Position numbers and translations under genes: made by a program
From: Hofstenia miamia
Lineage: Eukaryota > Xenacoelomorpha > Acoela
Direction: 5' to 3'
Assembly: GCA_004352715.1 (NCBI GenBank)
Contig: SCFE01000104.1
Location: forward strand, 685,771 to 749,770
Length of the DNA: 64,000 bases
The notes under the pieces: model-generated
Databases searched by the model: none
What the model was told of the DNA's origin: nothing
The model's input: the letters and a program-made list of their open reading frames with translations, nothing else
Part shown: in pieces, positions 12,801-24,430 of the stretch
Position numbering within the stretch: the first letter of the stretch is position 1
Layout of the letters: every line of letters starts with the position of its first letter

Positions 12801-13980
12801 TACACCATTTCCAGGTGACATTTAAAAATCATCAAGTTGCCCGTAGAAATAATCATTTTACAATTAGAAATCAAGAACTATAAATAGAAATGTTCAATTT
12901 GCAATTGGAAATGAAAAACTACATTTAGAATTTAATATTTATCATTTAGAAATGGTTAATAATCATTCAGAAATCAAAACTGACATTTAGAAAATCGTAG
13001 TTTATACTTAGAAATGAAAAACGACATTTTGAATTGGTCAAATACCATTCAGAAACCGTCAATTTAAAATCAGAAATGAAAAACGACATTCGGAATTTGT
13101 AAATTTACATTCAGAAGCGATAGACTAACATTCAGAAATTCTTAATTACAAAGAAATTTTCCATAATCGAGGGTTCTTTTTCTCGTTATCAAGCTTCAAT
13201 TTTGTTTTTCTTAAACGATACGCATGTTTTTAAATACAAATTTAAGTTATAAAAAACAACTTAAGCATTTTTATTAATCTGATTTCTGTGAGCACAATAT
13301 GGACCTCTAAACAATTCATTAAGAAGTTAATGGAGTACAATAAGAAATGCGAAACATTTTTTAAGTAATAGCAGCAATTATATACATTAACCAGTTCAAT
13401 TTTTGAATTGCTTCACCAATTTAAAGAGTTTTAATCTTTCTTTATTAATTTTGTTATTACTTATGAAATTACTTATGAAACTTCTAATAACGATTTCTTA
13501 TTGTCCTCCATTGACTTCTAATTGAATTGCGTAGAGGTACATGTTGTACTCTCAGAAATTAACTAAATAAAAATGTTTAAATTGCTTTCTATAACTTAAA
13601 GTTGTATTTCCAAGCATTCTATCATTTTAGAAAGATCTAAGCTTCGAAGGAGAAAGTATACCATCGAAAATGACAAAATTTTTGTATGAAATTAAGGCTT
13701 TCTGAATGTTAGTTGATCACTTCTGAATATTAATTAAATATTTTTCAGTATTATTGACGAATTCTAAATGTGTTTTTTTATTTCTAAGTGTCAACTATGA
13801 TTTTCTAAATGTCATTTCTCATTTCTAAATGATTATTGACGATTTCTAAATGATAAATACTAAATTCTAAGTGTAGTTTTCATTTCCAAAATAAATTGAC
13901 AATTTCTATTTGTAATTTTTGATTTCTAATTGTAAAATGTTTATTTCGATGATTTCTACACGTCACCTGGAAATGGTGTA
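12801..13980. mobile_element. Foldback element: 1.18-kb near-complete inverted repeat
   Basis: The left end (TACACCATTTCCAGGTGACA) and the reverse complement of the right end agree at 19 of 20 bases. The match continues inward almost to the centre: 13320-13352 pairs with 13492-13525, and TTAAGTAATA near 13370 pairs with the segment near 13460, leaving a small loop near 13390-13440. The outer ~340 bp of each arm is made of degenerate ~20-bp tandem units of the type CATTTAGAAATCGTCAAT. There is no transposase frame. A TA dinucleotide at both ends may be the target duplication or part of the repeat. The structure matches foldback-type nonautonomous DNA transposons; the superfamily is unknown. 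Transcription through it would give a ~550-bp hairpin RNA. Confidence 0.85.
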
Positions 13981-15216
13981 ATAAATGATTTTTCTAAATT
14001 TTGAAATACATATTGAAAACTGCTTAGGTTCATTTCTAAATAGTTACATTTAAAAATTCCAAAAATATTAATAACGGAAAATTGATAATAATCTGAGGTC
14101 TTGAATAGAGTCGAATGATTTAATGTTTATGTGATCAGAAGTCGACCTCAGTTTGATCTTTTAAAAAAAGAGTTTTTTGTGAAAACATGTGAAAAAATTG
14201 AAAATATTAAGAAATCAGTGCCATAGGATGAACAAACATTTTTGCTCTTGAGAATAAAATGATGTATTCAATTAAGATATGTGATTTTATAGTGGCAAAT
14301 TATTTTAAAAGTTCATTCAAACGAAAATAAATTTATATAATACTTTTTCATATTAAAAGTTTTAAAATGAGAATTTGATATAAATTTCATGACTTGGCAA
14401 TTTTCACAACTCCAAAATGTCTGTTAATAAAACTAGAAATTGCTAATATTAATTTATCAGTGAGTGTAAAGTGCATAAAACTGAGGAAGTGCTAACTGTA
14501 ATGAGAGAACATCCTGGTGTTGAAATTAATCATAACATATACAATAGAATATTTTCTATAAATATGAATTCTAAAACTAAAAAAAATAAAATTATTTGTA
14601 AAAATTCATTAATTGTGACGTATTTCAACATTTAAACTCAAGCGATTGAAAAACTTCATCATCCAAACTTGATTACTTGATATCTGGAAATTGTAATGCA
14701 TTATAGAATTATACTACTTAAAAAATATTAGGATTACTAATTCGATGTACACATATGGTGCAGGGTCAAAATTATCAGCTCGGCTCCAAAAAATTTGAGG
14801 AGCAATTTAAGAAAGAAACACTTGAATCATTGAAATTCTTAAAAATTATTTTTGTATTTTTTATTTGATTTCGATTATTTTTATTGATATTTCTATGTTA
14901 AAACACTTTGATAATAATATACTAATAAATTTTCTTTGATCGGATCCTGTTGAGGGTCAGTGATAGAGGGTTGGTTTTGGGGTTTGATCGCGAGTCATCG
15001 CTAGACAGACCAGGTCAGATGGTGGGTCAAAAAAGTGATTAGTTTCCCACTATTTAGTGTGCAGTGAATTGTCAAGTATGTCAGAAACTATTTGTACAGT
15101 CTTTTCAGTAAAAAGGTTCCAAGGGAAATCTTCTAATCCTTAAGTGATAGATTGTCTATAGTACTAGGCAGTTTAATAAAACAGGGAAAAATTTAGCAAA
15201 CTAATTATAATAAAGG
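13981..15216. other. AT-rich spacer
   Basis: No gene recognised. A slightly GC-richer patch at 14940-15030 carries no readable domain. Confidence 0.45.
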
Positions 15217-15303
15217 GTCTCGATTGTATGGAAATCACGAACTGCAGCACTAGATACAAATCTTATAGTATCTTGAGGCCGTATATATATATATATATAT
15301 ATA
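15217..15303. repeat. Dispersed ~60-bp repeat next to (TA)n, copy 1
   Basis: Matches 16705-16762 (shared core TAGTATCT, then CCGTATATA). Both copies run directly into a (TA)n array. Here the array is cut by the gap. Confidence 0.6.
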
Positions 15304-16303
15304 NNNNNNNNNNNNNNNNNNNNNNNNNNNNNNNNNNNNNNNNNNNNNNNNNNNNNNNNNNNNNNNNNNNNNNNNNNNNNNNNNNNNNNNNNNNNNNNNN
15401 NNNNNNNNNNNNNNNNNNNNNNNNNNNNNNNNNNNNNNNNNNNNNNNNNNNNNNNNNNNNNNNNNNNNNNNNNNNNNNNNNNNNNNNNNNNNNNNNNNNN
15501 NNNNNNNNNNNNNNNNNNNNNNNNNNNNNNNNNNNNNNNNNNNNNNNNNNNNNNNNNNNNNNNNNNNNNNNNNNNNNNNNNNNNNNNNNNNNNNNNNNNN
15601 NNNNNNNNNNNNNNNNNNNNNNNNNNNNNNNNNNNNNNNNNNNNNNNNNNNNNNNNNNNNNNNNNNNNNNNNNNNNNNNNNNNNNNNNNNNNNNNNNNNN
15701 NNNNNNNNNNNNNNNNNNNNNNNNNNNNNNNNNNNNNNNNNNNNNNNNNNNNNNNNNNNNNNNNNNNNNNNNNNNNNNNNNNNNNNNNNNNNNNNNNNNN
15801 NNNNNNNNNNNNNNNNNNNNNNNNNNNNNNNNNNNNNNNNNNNNNNNNNNNNNNNNNNNNNNNNNNNNNNNNNNNNNNNNNNNNNNNNNNNNNNNNNNNN
15901 NNNNNNNNNNNNNNNNNNNNNNNNNNNNNNNNNNNNNNNNNNNNNNNNNNNNNNNNNNNNNNNNNNNNNNNNNNNNNNNNNNNNNNNNNNNNNNNNNNNN
16001 NNNNNNNNNNNNNNNNNNNNNNNNNNNNNNNNNNNNNNNNNNNNNNNNNNNNNNNNNNNNNNNNNNNNNNNNNNNNNNNNNNNNNNNNNNNNNNNNNNNN
16101 NNNNNNNNNNNNNNNNNNNNNNNNNNNNNNNNNNNNNNNNNNNNNNNNNNNNNNNNNNNNNNNNNNNNNNNNNNNNNNNNNNNNNNNNNNNNNNNNNNNN
16201 NNNNNNNNNNNNNNNNNNNNNNNNNNNNNNNNNNNNNNNNNNNNNNNNNNNNNNNNNNNNNNNNNNNNNNNNNNNNNNNNNNNNNNNNNNNNNNNNNNNN
16301 NNN
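15304..16303. other. Assembly gap, 1,000 N
   Basis: Exactly 1,000 N, flanked on both sides by TA repeats. A placeholder-length join. Confidence 0.95.
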
Positions 16304-16316
16304 TTATATATATATA

Positions 16317-16503
16317 TCTTACATCGAAGAGACACAAGGACACCTTACTACAAGAATCCATGAACATTTTTCAGGTCACCTAACATCAACATCTAATTAA
16401 AAGAATTTCAAAATCACTATATGCATATATAAAGAGTGAAATAAGATCAAGATTGTTGAATAAACAGAAAAGTTGTTTTCTAATGCATGCAATTTTTAAT
16501 TAA
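16317..16503 (+). pseudogene. Penelope-like element GIY-YIG remnant (copy 2)
   Basis: The plus strand reads SYIEETQGHLTTRIHEHFSG near 16317-16376, the middle of a GIY-YIG domain (usually YIGET...TRI.EH), with Gly changed to Glu in YIGET. After a stop and frameshift it continues YIKSEIRSRLLNKQKSCF to a stop near 16501, parallel to the LLNKQKS ending of copies 3 and 4. Everything upstream is lost in a (TA)n array and the gap. The start is therefore unknown. Confidence 0.75.
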
Positions 16504-16548
16504 TTTTAAGTGTAGTTAATTGTAATTAATTTGCCTTCCAAATTTGTT

Positions 16549-16577
16549 CTGAAAAAGATTTTGAATCGAAACCGGTC
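16549..16577 (+). ncRNA. Hammerhead-core-like motif, copy 2
   Basis: CUGAAAAA, stem GAUU/AAUC, GAAA, the palindrome CCGG, then UC, 46 bp after the Penelope-like stop codon. It is in the same relative place as at 6560. The second core GA is AA here, and one extra base precedes stem II. Confidence 0.4.
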
Positions 16578-16704
16578 GCATCTAAAAAAAATTGTTTTGA
16601 AAGAACCTGAAACTCATGCATAAGAAACTAGACCCCTATTCCAAATTCGCACTTTGAAATTTTTTTGATAAAATGAATTATGCTGGCTTTCAATCAAAAA
16701 AGGC

Positions 16705-16762
16705 GCTTGATACTATGGAGACTGCGGGCAGTGGATACAAATCCAATAGTATCTAGACCCCG
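16705..16762. repeat. Dispersed ~60-bp repeat next to (TA)n, copy 2
   Basis: Homologous to 15217-15281. It contains its own imperfect inverted repeat, GATACTATGG at 16709 and CCAATAGTATC at 16743, then runs into TA repeats. Identity unknown. Confidence 0.6.
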
Positions 16763-16856
16763 TATATGTATATATATATATATACATATATATATATAAG
16801 TATGTATGTATATATATATGTATATATATATATATATATAAATATATGTACATACG
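16763..16856. repeat. Interrupted (TA)n array
   Basis: TA repeats with scattered GT interruptions. The YIYIYI-type reading frames across it are repeat translations and not genes. Confidence 0.95.
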
Positions 16857-16859
16857 ATC

Positions 16860-17792
16860 GCTTTCAAATTTTTGAACAAACAGCAAAACAAAAAGATATT
16901 TTCATTGATTCCAATCACCCTATTTTTAGATATGCAGAGTCCAACCACATTCCATTCTAAAACTTTTGTGACACCTTAAAAACAAGTTTCATTTAAAAGT
17001 TGCTTATTATCACAAAATTGTTCAACATCAAAGCATTGCACGGAATATAATATCTGAGGATTATCTGTACTGTCTATGGTGTAAAAATAATTGTTCTACT
17101 TAATTATGTCACAATTAAAATTCAAGGTAAGAACGTGCAAAATTCATTATTAAAAAATAAAAGCAATATCTGCAATAGAGTTCTCATTAACACAACAATT
17201 TATATTTCTCGAATGCACTAATGTTTTCCATTAAACAATCATGAAAATTAGCGTCTTTAGACATATGCAAATTATTAACAATGTACACCCCATATCAGTA
17301 TTGTTATTCATAAATTAAAGAATATTTTTACACCATTTAGAATTAAGAAGTCCAATTGTTATCGCTAATTATGTTTTGTTAACACAATTTATCGATAACA
17401 AAAATGAATTGCAAATAAATTGCACTGTTTGAAGTAAGGAATGATAAATTAAGAAAAGGCCTATCAATTAAGCAATTCTAGTAACATTATTAAGTTAGCC
17501 TGTTTTTATTTTATATTGAAGGATGACTTGATTAAAACAAATATCCTGAGCATTATTGGCATTTTTCATTTTTTTCTTTGGATTTAATATAAAAATCGAA
17601 TGCATCTGACATATTATTTACATTTCAGTTAAATTTTTATTTTTTTACCCTCTAATTAACATGAGCCCCTGGTTATCCTATGTGAATTTTCAAAGCAGTC
17701 TGTGTGGATATCAAATAATGAATGACAATTAAATTTTTATACTTTGTTTGCACAAACGAGGCTTGCATTTTGGAGCATTAATTTTACTCGCA

Positions 17793-17831
<39 letters not shown>

Positions 17832-20110
17832 TATTATAATAAAGAGTCATAATTTAGTACCTAGATGTTGCTACTTACCAATGGGAGTACCTAGATACCA
17901 TACCTATTTTTTCTTTGATTGATGTAGCGTGATTATTAATTTAATAATTTTCGAAGTATATTTGCTAATTACAACAACTATTTTAGTGAAGGAAACTATA
18001 GTGTCTCGAAAGCTAAGATCATCCGGCCTAAGAGCTACCACATTCCATGTAGAGAAAGTGAATAATGTTTATTGGGCGTAGTGATGAAACGTTCTTCATA
18101 TCAAAAAATAGTGCTGAAAATGGGAAAAGCAAAAAAATCGAAAAATATTTAGAAAGTTTTTGGCAAGAAATAAATATAGAAAAATTACTCAATTCTTTTG
18201 CTTTTATTCTAAAACACACAAAGATAATTGAATGATCAGTTGGCTCTTTTTAAGTAATTATCAAAGATGTTCTTCGTGAAATTCAGGCGAAATTATAAGC
18301 CTTTAAATATCGTCTGTGGTGACGAACAGTCATGTTGGGTAAAATTGAAAAATATGTCCTAAATATATGGATCATATGCGATGTTTCAACTTCTTATTGC
18401 TGCTCATTTCAAGTGTATTGTGGGAAAATTGGAGATGCAATTGAATCTGACTAAATTCAGAGAATTGTTCTTGATCTTCCTGAGTCATACTTGGGATCAG
18501 CTCTCAATTTACAGTGTATAATTTTTCTAGGTCTTTAGCTCTTGTTCGCTCACTTTTGTAAACAGCGGAAGCAAGGAGAAAAATAAATTAATGAAGATTG
18601 TGAAAGGCCTGAGGAATGCTCCCTGGTTCACTGGTAATCTTGACTTTCCCTAGGTGACAGTCACACCAGAGTGAAGCAGTCAAAACGAAATGATAATATT
18701 AATAAAAACATCAAACACAATTGAAAAAAGTGCAAACAAAACTGTTATGAAAATTACAGGAGAAAAAGTGATACAGATTAAGCAACAACATAATTGTAAG
18801 TGCTTTCTATGACAAAACTTGAAATAAACTTTTCCCAATTGATCAAAGATTTTTGCAACGTTCGAGTTATAAAATAATTAAATTTCAGTTTCAGACCCAA
18901 CATATTATCAGTGCCAAAAAATATTTTATTAATGTAAGAAATTCGCAACAAAACCTACAAACTGAAGAACCCAAATTGAATTTAGGATAAGTCTAGTAAC
19001 TAACGCAAAAATGTACACACTAAAAATGAGAATTTCGTGTCAACGTACTGTTTATAAGTTGTGTGAAATTTACTGCATGGGGACGATTTGAAATGGCATT
19101 CCTCAAGGCTATGCTGTTAATGCTCAACTCTGAAACTAATACGCATTGTTTTAAACAATCTATAGGCATATGAAGATGTTTTACAAATTATCTGTAAATC
19201 TGTGAATAATTTTGTGGACTCTCAATGTTTATCAACAAATTTTGAAAAACGCCTAAAAGCGTTTGTTTTAGATTTTGGGAGTTTTGAAGTTTTCCATGTA
19301 CTGTATGGAAGAGTAGGATTACGAATGCAAAGCTATATTGTTCATGTTTTCCATAGTTCAAAAATCGACCTTCTATTAAAAGTATAGATTTGTAACATTC
19401 AAATAATCATTAATGTTCTTTTGAATAGACAGCTACATTTAAAAAGCAATATTTAACCACACATTTCACACTTATTGACCTAAACAAATGAAACCATCTG
19501 TTGCAAAATAATCCTTTGAACTAGGCGATAGAATGCTTAAAATTTTAAAATATTTAATAATCTATTGGCATTTAACATCCTATCGAGAAAACTGGTTTCA
19601 GAATTCAATGCCTTCTGCGTCAATATGCATTCTTTAAAAGTATTCCATACTGTGTGACATTTCTAGGAAAATTTAAATGTTGCTTCCCATTTATTAGAAA
19701 GTACATTTACATGTATATGGTTATAATTCCATAAAATTGTCACTCATTTGAAAAAAAATACTTTTTGGGAAAAAAATAATTAAATCATTGCACAATTGTA
19801 ATTTATATTGATAAAGGATGTCTATTCTCTTACATTTTTGAAATATTCTTAGAAATGCTCTATGGATAGAAAATCAATCTTCGTAGCACATGCGTTCATT
19901 TGATCGTGAAGCATGGTTTTGTCACCGTGGTATAACGCAATGAGAATTTTCCTAACCGCTACTGCGTCGCGTCGCGCATGTGTCTAATTGCCTTAGAAGA
20001 TCGAAAATTTACCCGAAATTTAATTTGTGATTTTATTTGATGTAGAAATCTCGATTTTGCAAAGAAACTCATATTTTGCCCTAATTTGAATACAGACGCC
20101 TAAAGTAAGA
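16860..20110. other. AT-rich region without a recognisable gene
   Basis: Contains (TA)n at 17796-17829. Frames at 18028-18219 and 19202-19387 have no recognisable domains. A CG-rich patch with repeated GCGTCGC lies at about 19964-19978. Confidence 0.45.
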
Positions 20111-20528
20111 CCTGATGTTGGACCCGTACAACCCATATGGCAATTGTACGGCTTGCGGATCAGTTTCTATGGGTTACAGGCTGAGACAAACCTAGTTTAT
20201 ATTAAGAAAATTTATTTGTTCAAAGAAAACCAATTTTTATCAAAATTCTTCGTCTTTATCGTCGAACTTTTCACAAAATAGTTATCTTCAGTGTCCTTTT
20301 CTTTGCCTTTTATGTGGAAGGAGTTTTCTTACATAAACAGGACTTTCAACCAATCAAAATGCCTAGAATGTGTCACACATACAAGAATTATTCATTCAAA
20401 CATACAAAATTGACAGAGTTTTATAATATAATATAAATATATCATTCTATACATTTTAACTCAATACTTCAGCCCGTACATTAAAAGTACGGGTTACGGG
20501 TCATTCAATATACGGCTCCAACGCCAGG
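20111..20528. mobile_element. Candidate small TIR transposon with subterminal hairpins
   Basis: The left end CCTGATGTTGGACCCGTA and the reverse complement of the right end CCTGGCGTTGGAGCCGTA agree at 15 of 18 bases. Each end carries a perfect subterminal palindrome: CCGTACAA/TTGTACGG at 20124-20151 and CCCGTAC/GTACGGG at 20473-20493. No coding frame lies inside, so it would be nonautonomous. I could not identify a target-site duplication. Confidence 0.5.
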
Positions 20529-22084
20529 ATACCAACATGAGGTTTCCAAGAGCCTGAGCAACAAAACCAACTTTCTATCACCAGAAATGTTTGCGTTATG
20601 TCAATTTTATCAAAAATGACATCATTTTGAACGCCTACCTGGATGTGAGATATCTAAACTTGAATTATTTTCGCTTAATAATTTACTTCAGCCTTAGTAC
20701 ACTAAATGGTCATTTTTCTCAAATATCCCAAAATGTAATATATAACAGAACCAACTAAAAAGCCACATGGAATTTTAGGTAAAAAAGTCTATCTGGATTC
20801 TAGTTAAAATACCTAGAATTGAACACGCTAACACTTTAAACTATGTGCAACATAGACAACCAATAATATTATACGGTAATGTTGGCGTTATTTCTTGCTT
20901 TATAGCGATTTAAGTGTTTAGCAAGGGTTGAAATCCACTCGTAGTACATTTTCAAATGATTCATTATAGTTATCTAAATTTAATTAAGGCATGTCAACCA
21001 AAATTTGAAGTGATATGAGAAGGTAGGTTAGCTGAGAGTTAATCAACACATTATGAACAATAACCTCGTGTAGAACAATAGCTCTTGTGAGCTTTCAAAT
21101 AGAAATTGACAATGCCGAATTATAAATTTATGAAGCCGTCGAATTGTATTAGACTAAAATCTGCGGAAATAGACAGGAATTACTCAAATTACAATTGCTA
21201 TCATTTCTTTCCCTGATCTTGTCACATCAGTTAGAAAAATGTCTTTTTAACACTCAATTAAAGATAATAGTTTTGTTATGTATGGGCTTACTACAACATC
21301 AGATACATTTCATTTTACAGTTTCTAGTCCCTCTAGATGCTTGCAAGTCCCGTCATGATTGTAGATAAGGACCACATATATATATATACCATAAAATTAT
21401 TTTCGAAAGGAAGTCTGGATGAGAAACCCCTTGAAACAATAGACCGTTAAAATATAAGTTTACCTAAATTGCTGGAATTATTTATAAGAGAAAAATTTTC
21501 TTTGAAACTATGCAAATGTTTCTATGAATTCCAGTCACTAAGCTGCTTATTATTGGAAAATGATCGATTTTCATAATTTATAGTAATTCAGGAAATTATG
21601 GTGCATTTTTGAAATAAAATAGGGTTGCAAAATGTGCCTAAAATTATGTGGGTTAAATGTAAGTTAGCGTAGTAAGGCAATGCAATATCAAACAATGGGT
21701 TCCTCGTTATTTTTATTAAGAATATTTGTTGCCTGATTGCATAATTTTCCGATTTTACAGTGTCGAATTAAGGTATGAAAAGCAATTATTTAATATCAAT
21801 TAATTGGTTTTATTATAATTATTTAAATTTTTCTTTTTAATGAAATCCATTAATATATTTTTCAGTCCTTTGAGCTGGTATTGGCAATTAATTACACAAC
21901 TTTAAAATGTAAATTTCCTTCAAAGCTTAATGTAGATAACAATCTCCTCAATAAAGCTTGTATTCATAATGATAAGTTTTGATTAAATCCAATATAGAAT
22001 TCATTTTTATTGTCTTTTGAAACTTCTCAAATAAGTAACTCTTAATAACTTCAAATGCAAGCTCTTTGAACAATTAAATACATT
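20529..22084. other. AT-rich region without a recognisable gene
   Basis: Only a short (TA)n at 21377-21388. Nothing else seen. Confidence 0.45.
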
Positions 22085-22112
22085 ATATATATATATATTT
22101 ATATATGTATAT
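22085..22112. repeat. (TA)n array at the Penelope-like 3' end
   Basis: TA repeats directly downstream (in sense) of copy 3. The equivalent array for copy 4 is at 23663-23694. Confidence 0.9.
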
Positions 22113-22393
22113 GTAATTATACTAAGCTTTGATATATTCTTGTTTGCTTGACGTTAGAATTGACCGGATTCGATTTTAAATCATCTTCAGTATAACAATA
22201 TTGCGGTAATACATTTACAAAAACTGCACTCTTTGAATTAATATTGTATGCACTTCTAAATCAAATTTAATGTTAGCATGCTTTTTTGTTTATTTAATAG
22301 TTTATCTTTCTTAGTTTCCTTAATTAAAATTGCTTCACCGATTTTTGGATAGTTTGATCTTAGTAGTATACGAAAAATTATCTTCAATTGCAG
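22113..22393 (-). pseudogene. Penelope-like element C-terminus (copy 3)
   Basis: The minus strand reads KIGEAILIKETKKDKLLNKQ and stops a few residues later near 22270, the C-terminal end of the GIY-YIG region (compare KIAEAICIKSSKK in copy 1). The untranslated region follows down to 22113. Upstream (higher coordinates), the sequence enters (TA)n at 22394 and then a 1,000-N gap. It is close to identical to 23695-23975, with an offset of 1,582 bp. Confidence 0.8.
22162..22190 (-). ncRNA. Hammerhead-core-like motif, copy 3
   Basis: Minus strand: CUGAAGA exactly fits the CUGANGA core, then an extra U, stem GAUU/AAUC, GAAU (the expected GAAA has lost its last A), palindrome CCGG and UC. Confidence 0.4.
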
Positions 22394-22418
22394 TATATAT
22401 ATATATATATATATATAT
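22394..22418. repeat. (TA)n array inside Penelope-like copy 3
   Basis: TA repeat ending at the gap. The same position in copy 4 also carries a TA array (23980-24017). Confidence 0.9.
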
Positions 22419-23418
22419 NNNNNNNNNNNNNNNNNNNNNNNNNNNNNNNNNNNNNNNNNNNNNNNNNNNNNNNNNNNNNNNNNNNNNNNNNNNNNNNNNN
22501 NNNNNNNNNNNNNNNNNNNNNNNNNNNNNNNNNNNNNNNNNNNNNNNNNNNNNNNNNNNNNNNNNNNNNNNNNNNNNNNNNNNNNNNNNNNNNNNNNNNN
22601 NNNNNNNNNNNNNNNNNNNNNNNNNNNNNNNNNNNNNNNNNNNNNNNNNNNNNNNNNNNNNNNNNNNNNNNNNNNNNNNNNNNNNNNNNNNNNNNNNNNN
22701 NNNNNNNNNNNNNNNNNNNNNNNNNNNNNNNNNNNNNNNNNNNNNNNNNNNNNNNNNNNNNNNNNNNNNNNNNNNNNNNNNNNNNNNNNNNNNNNNNNNN
22801 NNNNNNNNNNNNNNNNNNNNNNNNNNNNNNNNNNNNNNNNNNNNNNNNNNNNNNNNNNNNNNNNNNNNNNNNNNNNNNNNNNNNNNNNNNNNNNNNNNNN
22901 NNNNNNNNNNNNNNNNNNNNNNNNNNNNNNNNNNNNNNNNNNNNNNNNNNNNNNNNNNNNNNNNNNNNNNNNNNNNNNNNNNNNNNNNNNNNNNNNNNNN
23001 NNNNNNNNNNNNNNNNNNNNNNNNNNNNNNNNNNNNNNNNNNNNNNNNNNNNNNNNNNNNNNNNNNNNNNNNNNNNNNNNNNNNNNNNNNNNNNNNNNNN
23101 NNNNNNNNNNNNNNNNNNNNNNNNNNNNNNNNNNNNNNNNNNNNNNNNNNNNNNNNNNNNNNNNNNNNNNNNNNNNNNNNNNNNNNNNNNNNNNNNNNNN
23201 NNNNNNNNNNNNNNNNNNNNNNNNNNNNNNNNNNNNNNNNNNNNNNNNNNNNNNNNNNNNNNNNNNNNNNNNNNNNNNNNNNNNNNNNNNNNNNNNNNNN
23301 NNNNNNNNNNNNNNNNNNNNNNNNNNNNNNNNNNNNNNNNNNNNNNNNNNNNNNNNNNNNNNNNNNNNNNNNNNNNNNNNNNNNNNNNNNNNNNNNNNNN
23401 NNNNNNNNNNNNNNNNNN
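22419..23418. other. Assembly gap, 1,000 N
   Basis: Exactly 1,000 N starting inside a TA repeat. The rest of Penelope-like copy 3 presumably lies here. Confidence 0.95.
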
Positions 23419-23662
23419 GTTTCTACAAAAAGGATATTTGTCTATTGACGATATCTCCTGCAGTGGTTCAATAAGTACATTGTAATTTCCTGTACCCTTC
23501 CTTCAATATAACTAAGCATCCTCTTTGTAATAGTTTTAAATTTTGCCTAGCACAATTTTAGGAAAGAATTGTTACATTTGCTCTTATGAATCGTAATCCC
23601 AAAGAATTCCTTCCTTATATTTATTTTTGCAAAACATACTTGCTACAATTCAATGTTAAATA
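23419..23662. other. Short unique flank
   Basis: No feature recognised. It differs from the sequence flanking copy 3, except for the shared TAAATACATTA just before the TA array, so copies 3 and 4 look like two loci. Confidence 0.4.
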
Positions 23663-23743
23663 CATTATATATATAAATATATATATATATATATGTAATT
23701 ATACTAAGCTTTGATATATTCTTGTTTGCTTGACGTTAGAATT

Positions 23744-23772
23744 GACCGGATTCGATTTTAAATCATCTTCAG
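23744..23772 (-). ncRNA. Hammerhead-core-like motif, copy 4
   Basis: Identical to the motif at 22162-22190. Confidence 0.4.
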
Positions 23773-23978
23773 TATAACAATATTGCGGTAATACATTTAC
23801 AAAAACTGCACTCTTTGAATTAATATTGTATGCACTTCTAAATCAAATTTAATGTTAGCATGCTTTTTTGTTTATTTAATAGTTTATCTTTCTTAGTTTC
23901 CTTAATTAAAATTGCTTCACCGATTTTTGGATAGTTTGATCTTAGTAGTATACGAAAAATTATCTTCAATTGCAGTAT

Positions 23979-23979
<1 letters not shown>

Positions 23980-24017
<38 letters not shown>
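23980..24017. repeat. (TA)n array inside Penelope-like copy 4
   Basis: It interrupts the GIY-YIG region at the same point as in copy 3. Confidence 0.95.
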
Positions 24018-24019
<2 letters not shown>

Positions 24020-24430
24020 ATCTTAGGTGTCTACTTAGATGTTATTTTATTCCGGTTCCAAGATGTCTTTTAGTTTCTTCGAGGTATGATGTTTTACAAT
24101 CATCGATTTGGTACATATATATTAAGGAAGAAACTAAATTTTTCGGAACTGGGTCTTTGTTTTTAATGATGTTCGATGTATTAAATTATATAAATGTTGG
24201 TATTATCTGTGTCTGCCTTAGTTTGGCGTTCATTGGTATAACTTTTTCTTTACTTTAATAACTTGGTATACTAGTACTAGTTTTATCATTGGCGTTTTAT
24301 ATTTGATCTTTATTACTTAAAAACATGTCATTCGAGAATTTTTTGACAATGCTGTGTGGATAACCATTTTTCTCTAATGTCTGAGAGATTATTTCAGTCG
24401 CCTCAGTTAAATGTTTATAATTTAATAATG

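Larger units (their letters stand above)
23695..24430 (-). pseudogene. Penelope-like element, RT C-terminus and GIY-YIG (copy 4)
   Basis: In sense order: the end of the RT near 24410-24310 (TEATEIISQTLEKNGYPHSI); a linker near 24270-24150 with stops and a frameshift (KLRQTQIIPTFI); a GIY-YIG core near 24125-24040 (YQIDDCKTSYLEETKRHLGT), where YIGET has become YLEET; then a (TA)n array at 23980-24017 splitting the domain; then KIGEAILIKETKKDKLLNKQ with a stop near 23850. The 3' untranslated part holds the hammerhead-like motif at 23744-23772. Several stops make it a pseudogene. The RT palm and everything before it are missing. Confidence 0.85.

Noticed and set aside
16694-16960. Open frames of Tyr-Ile repeats across TA arrays (also 6419-6640, 23977-24258, 29376-29633, 52136-52522 and others)
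   Set aside because: They are translations of (TA)n microsatellites, which have no stops in these frames, with random flanks.
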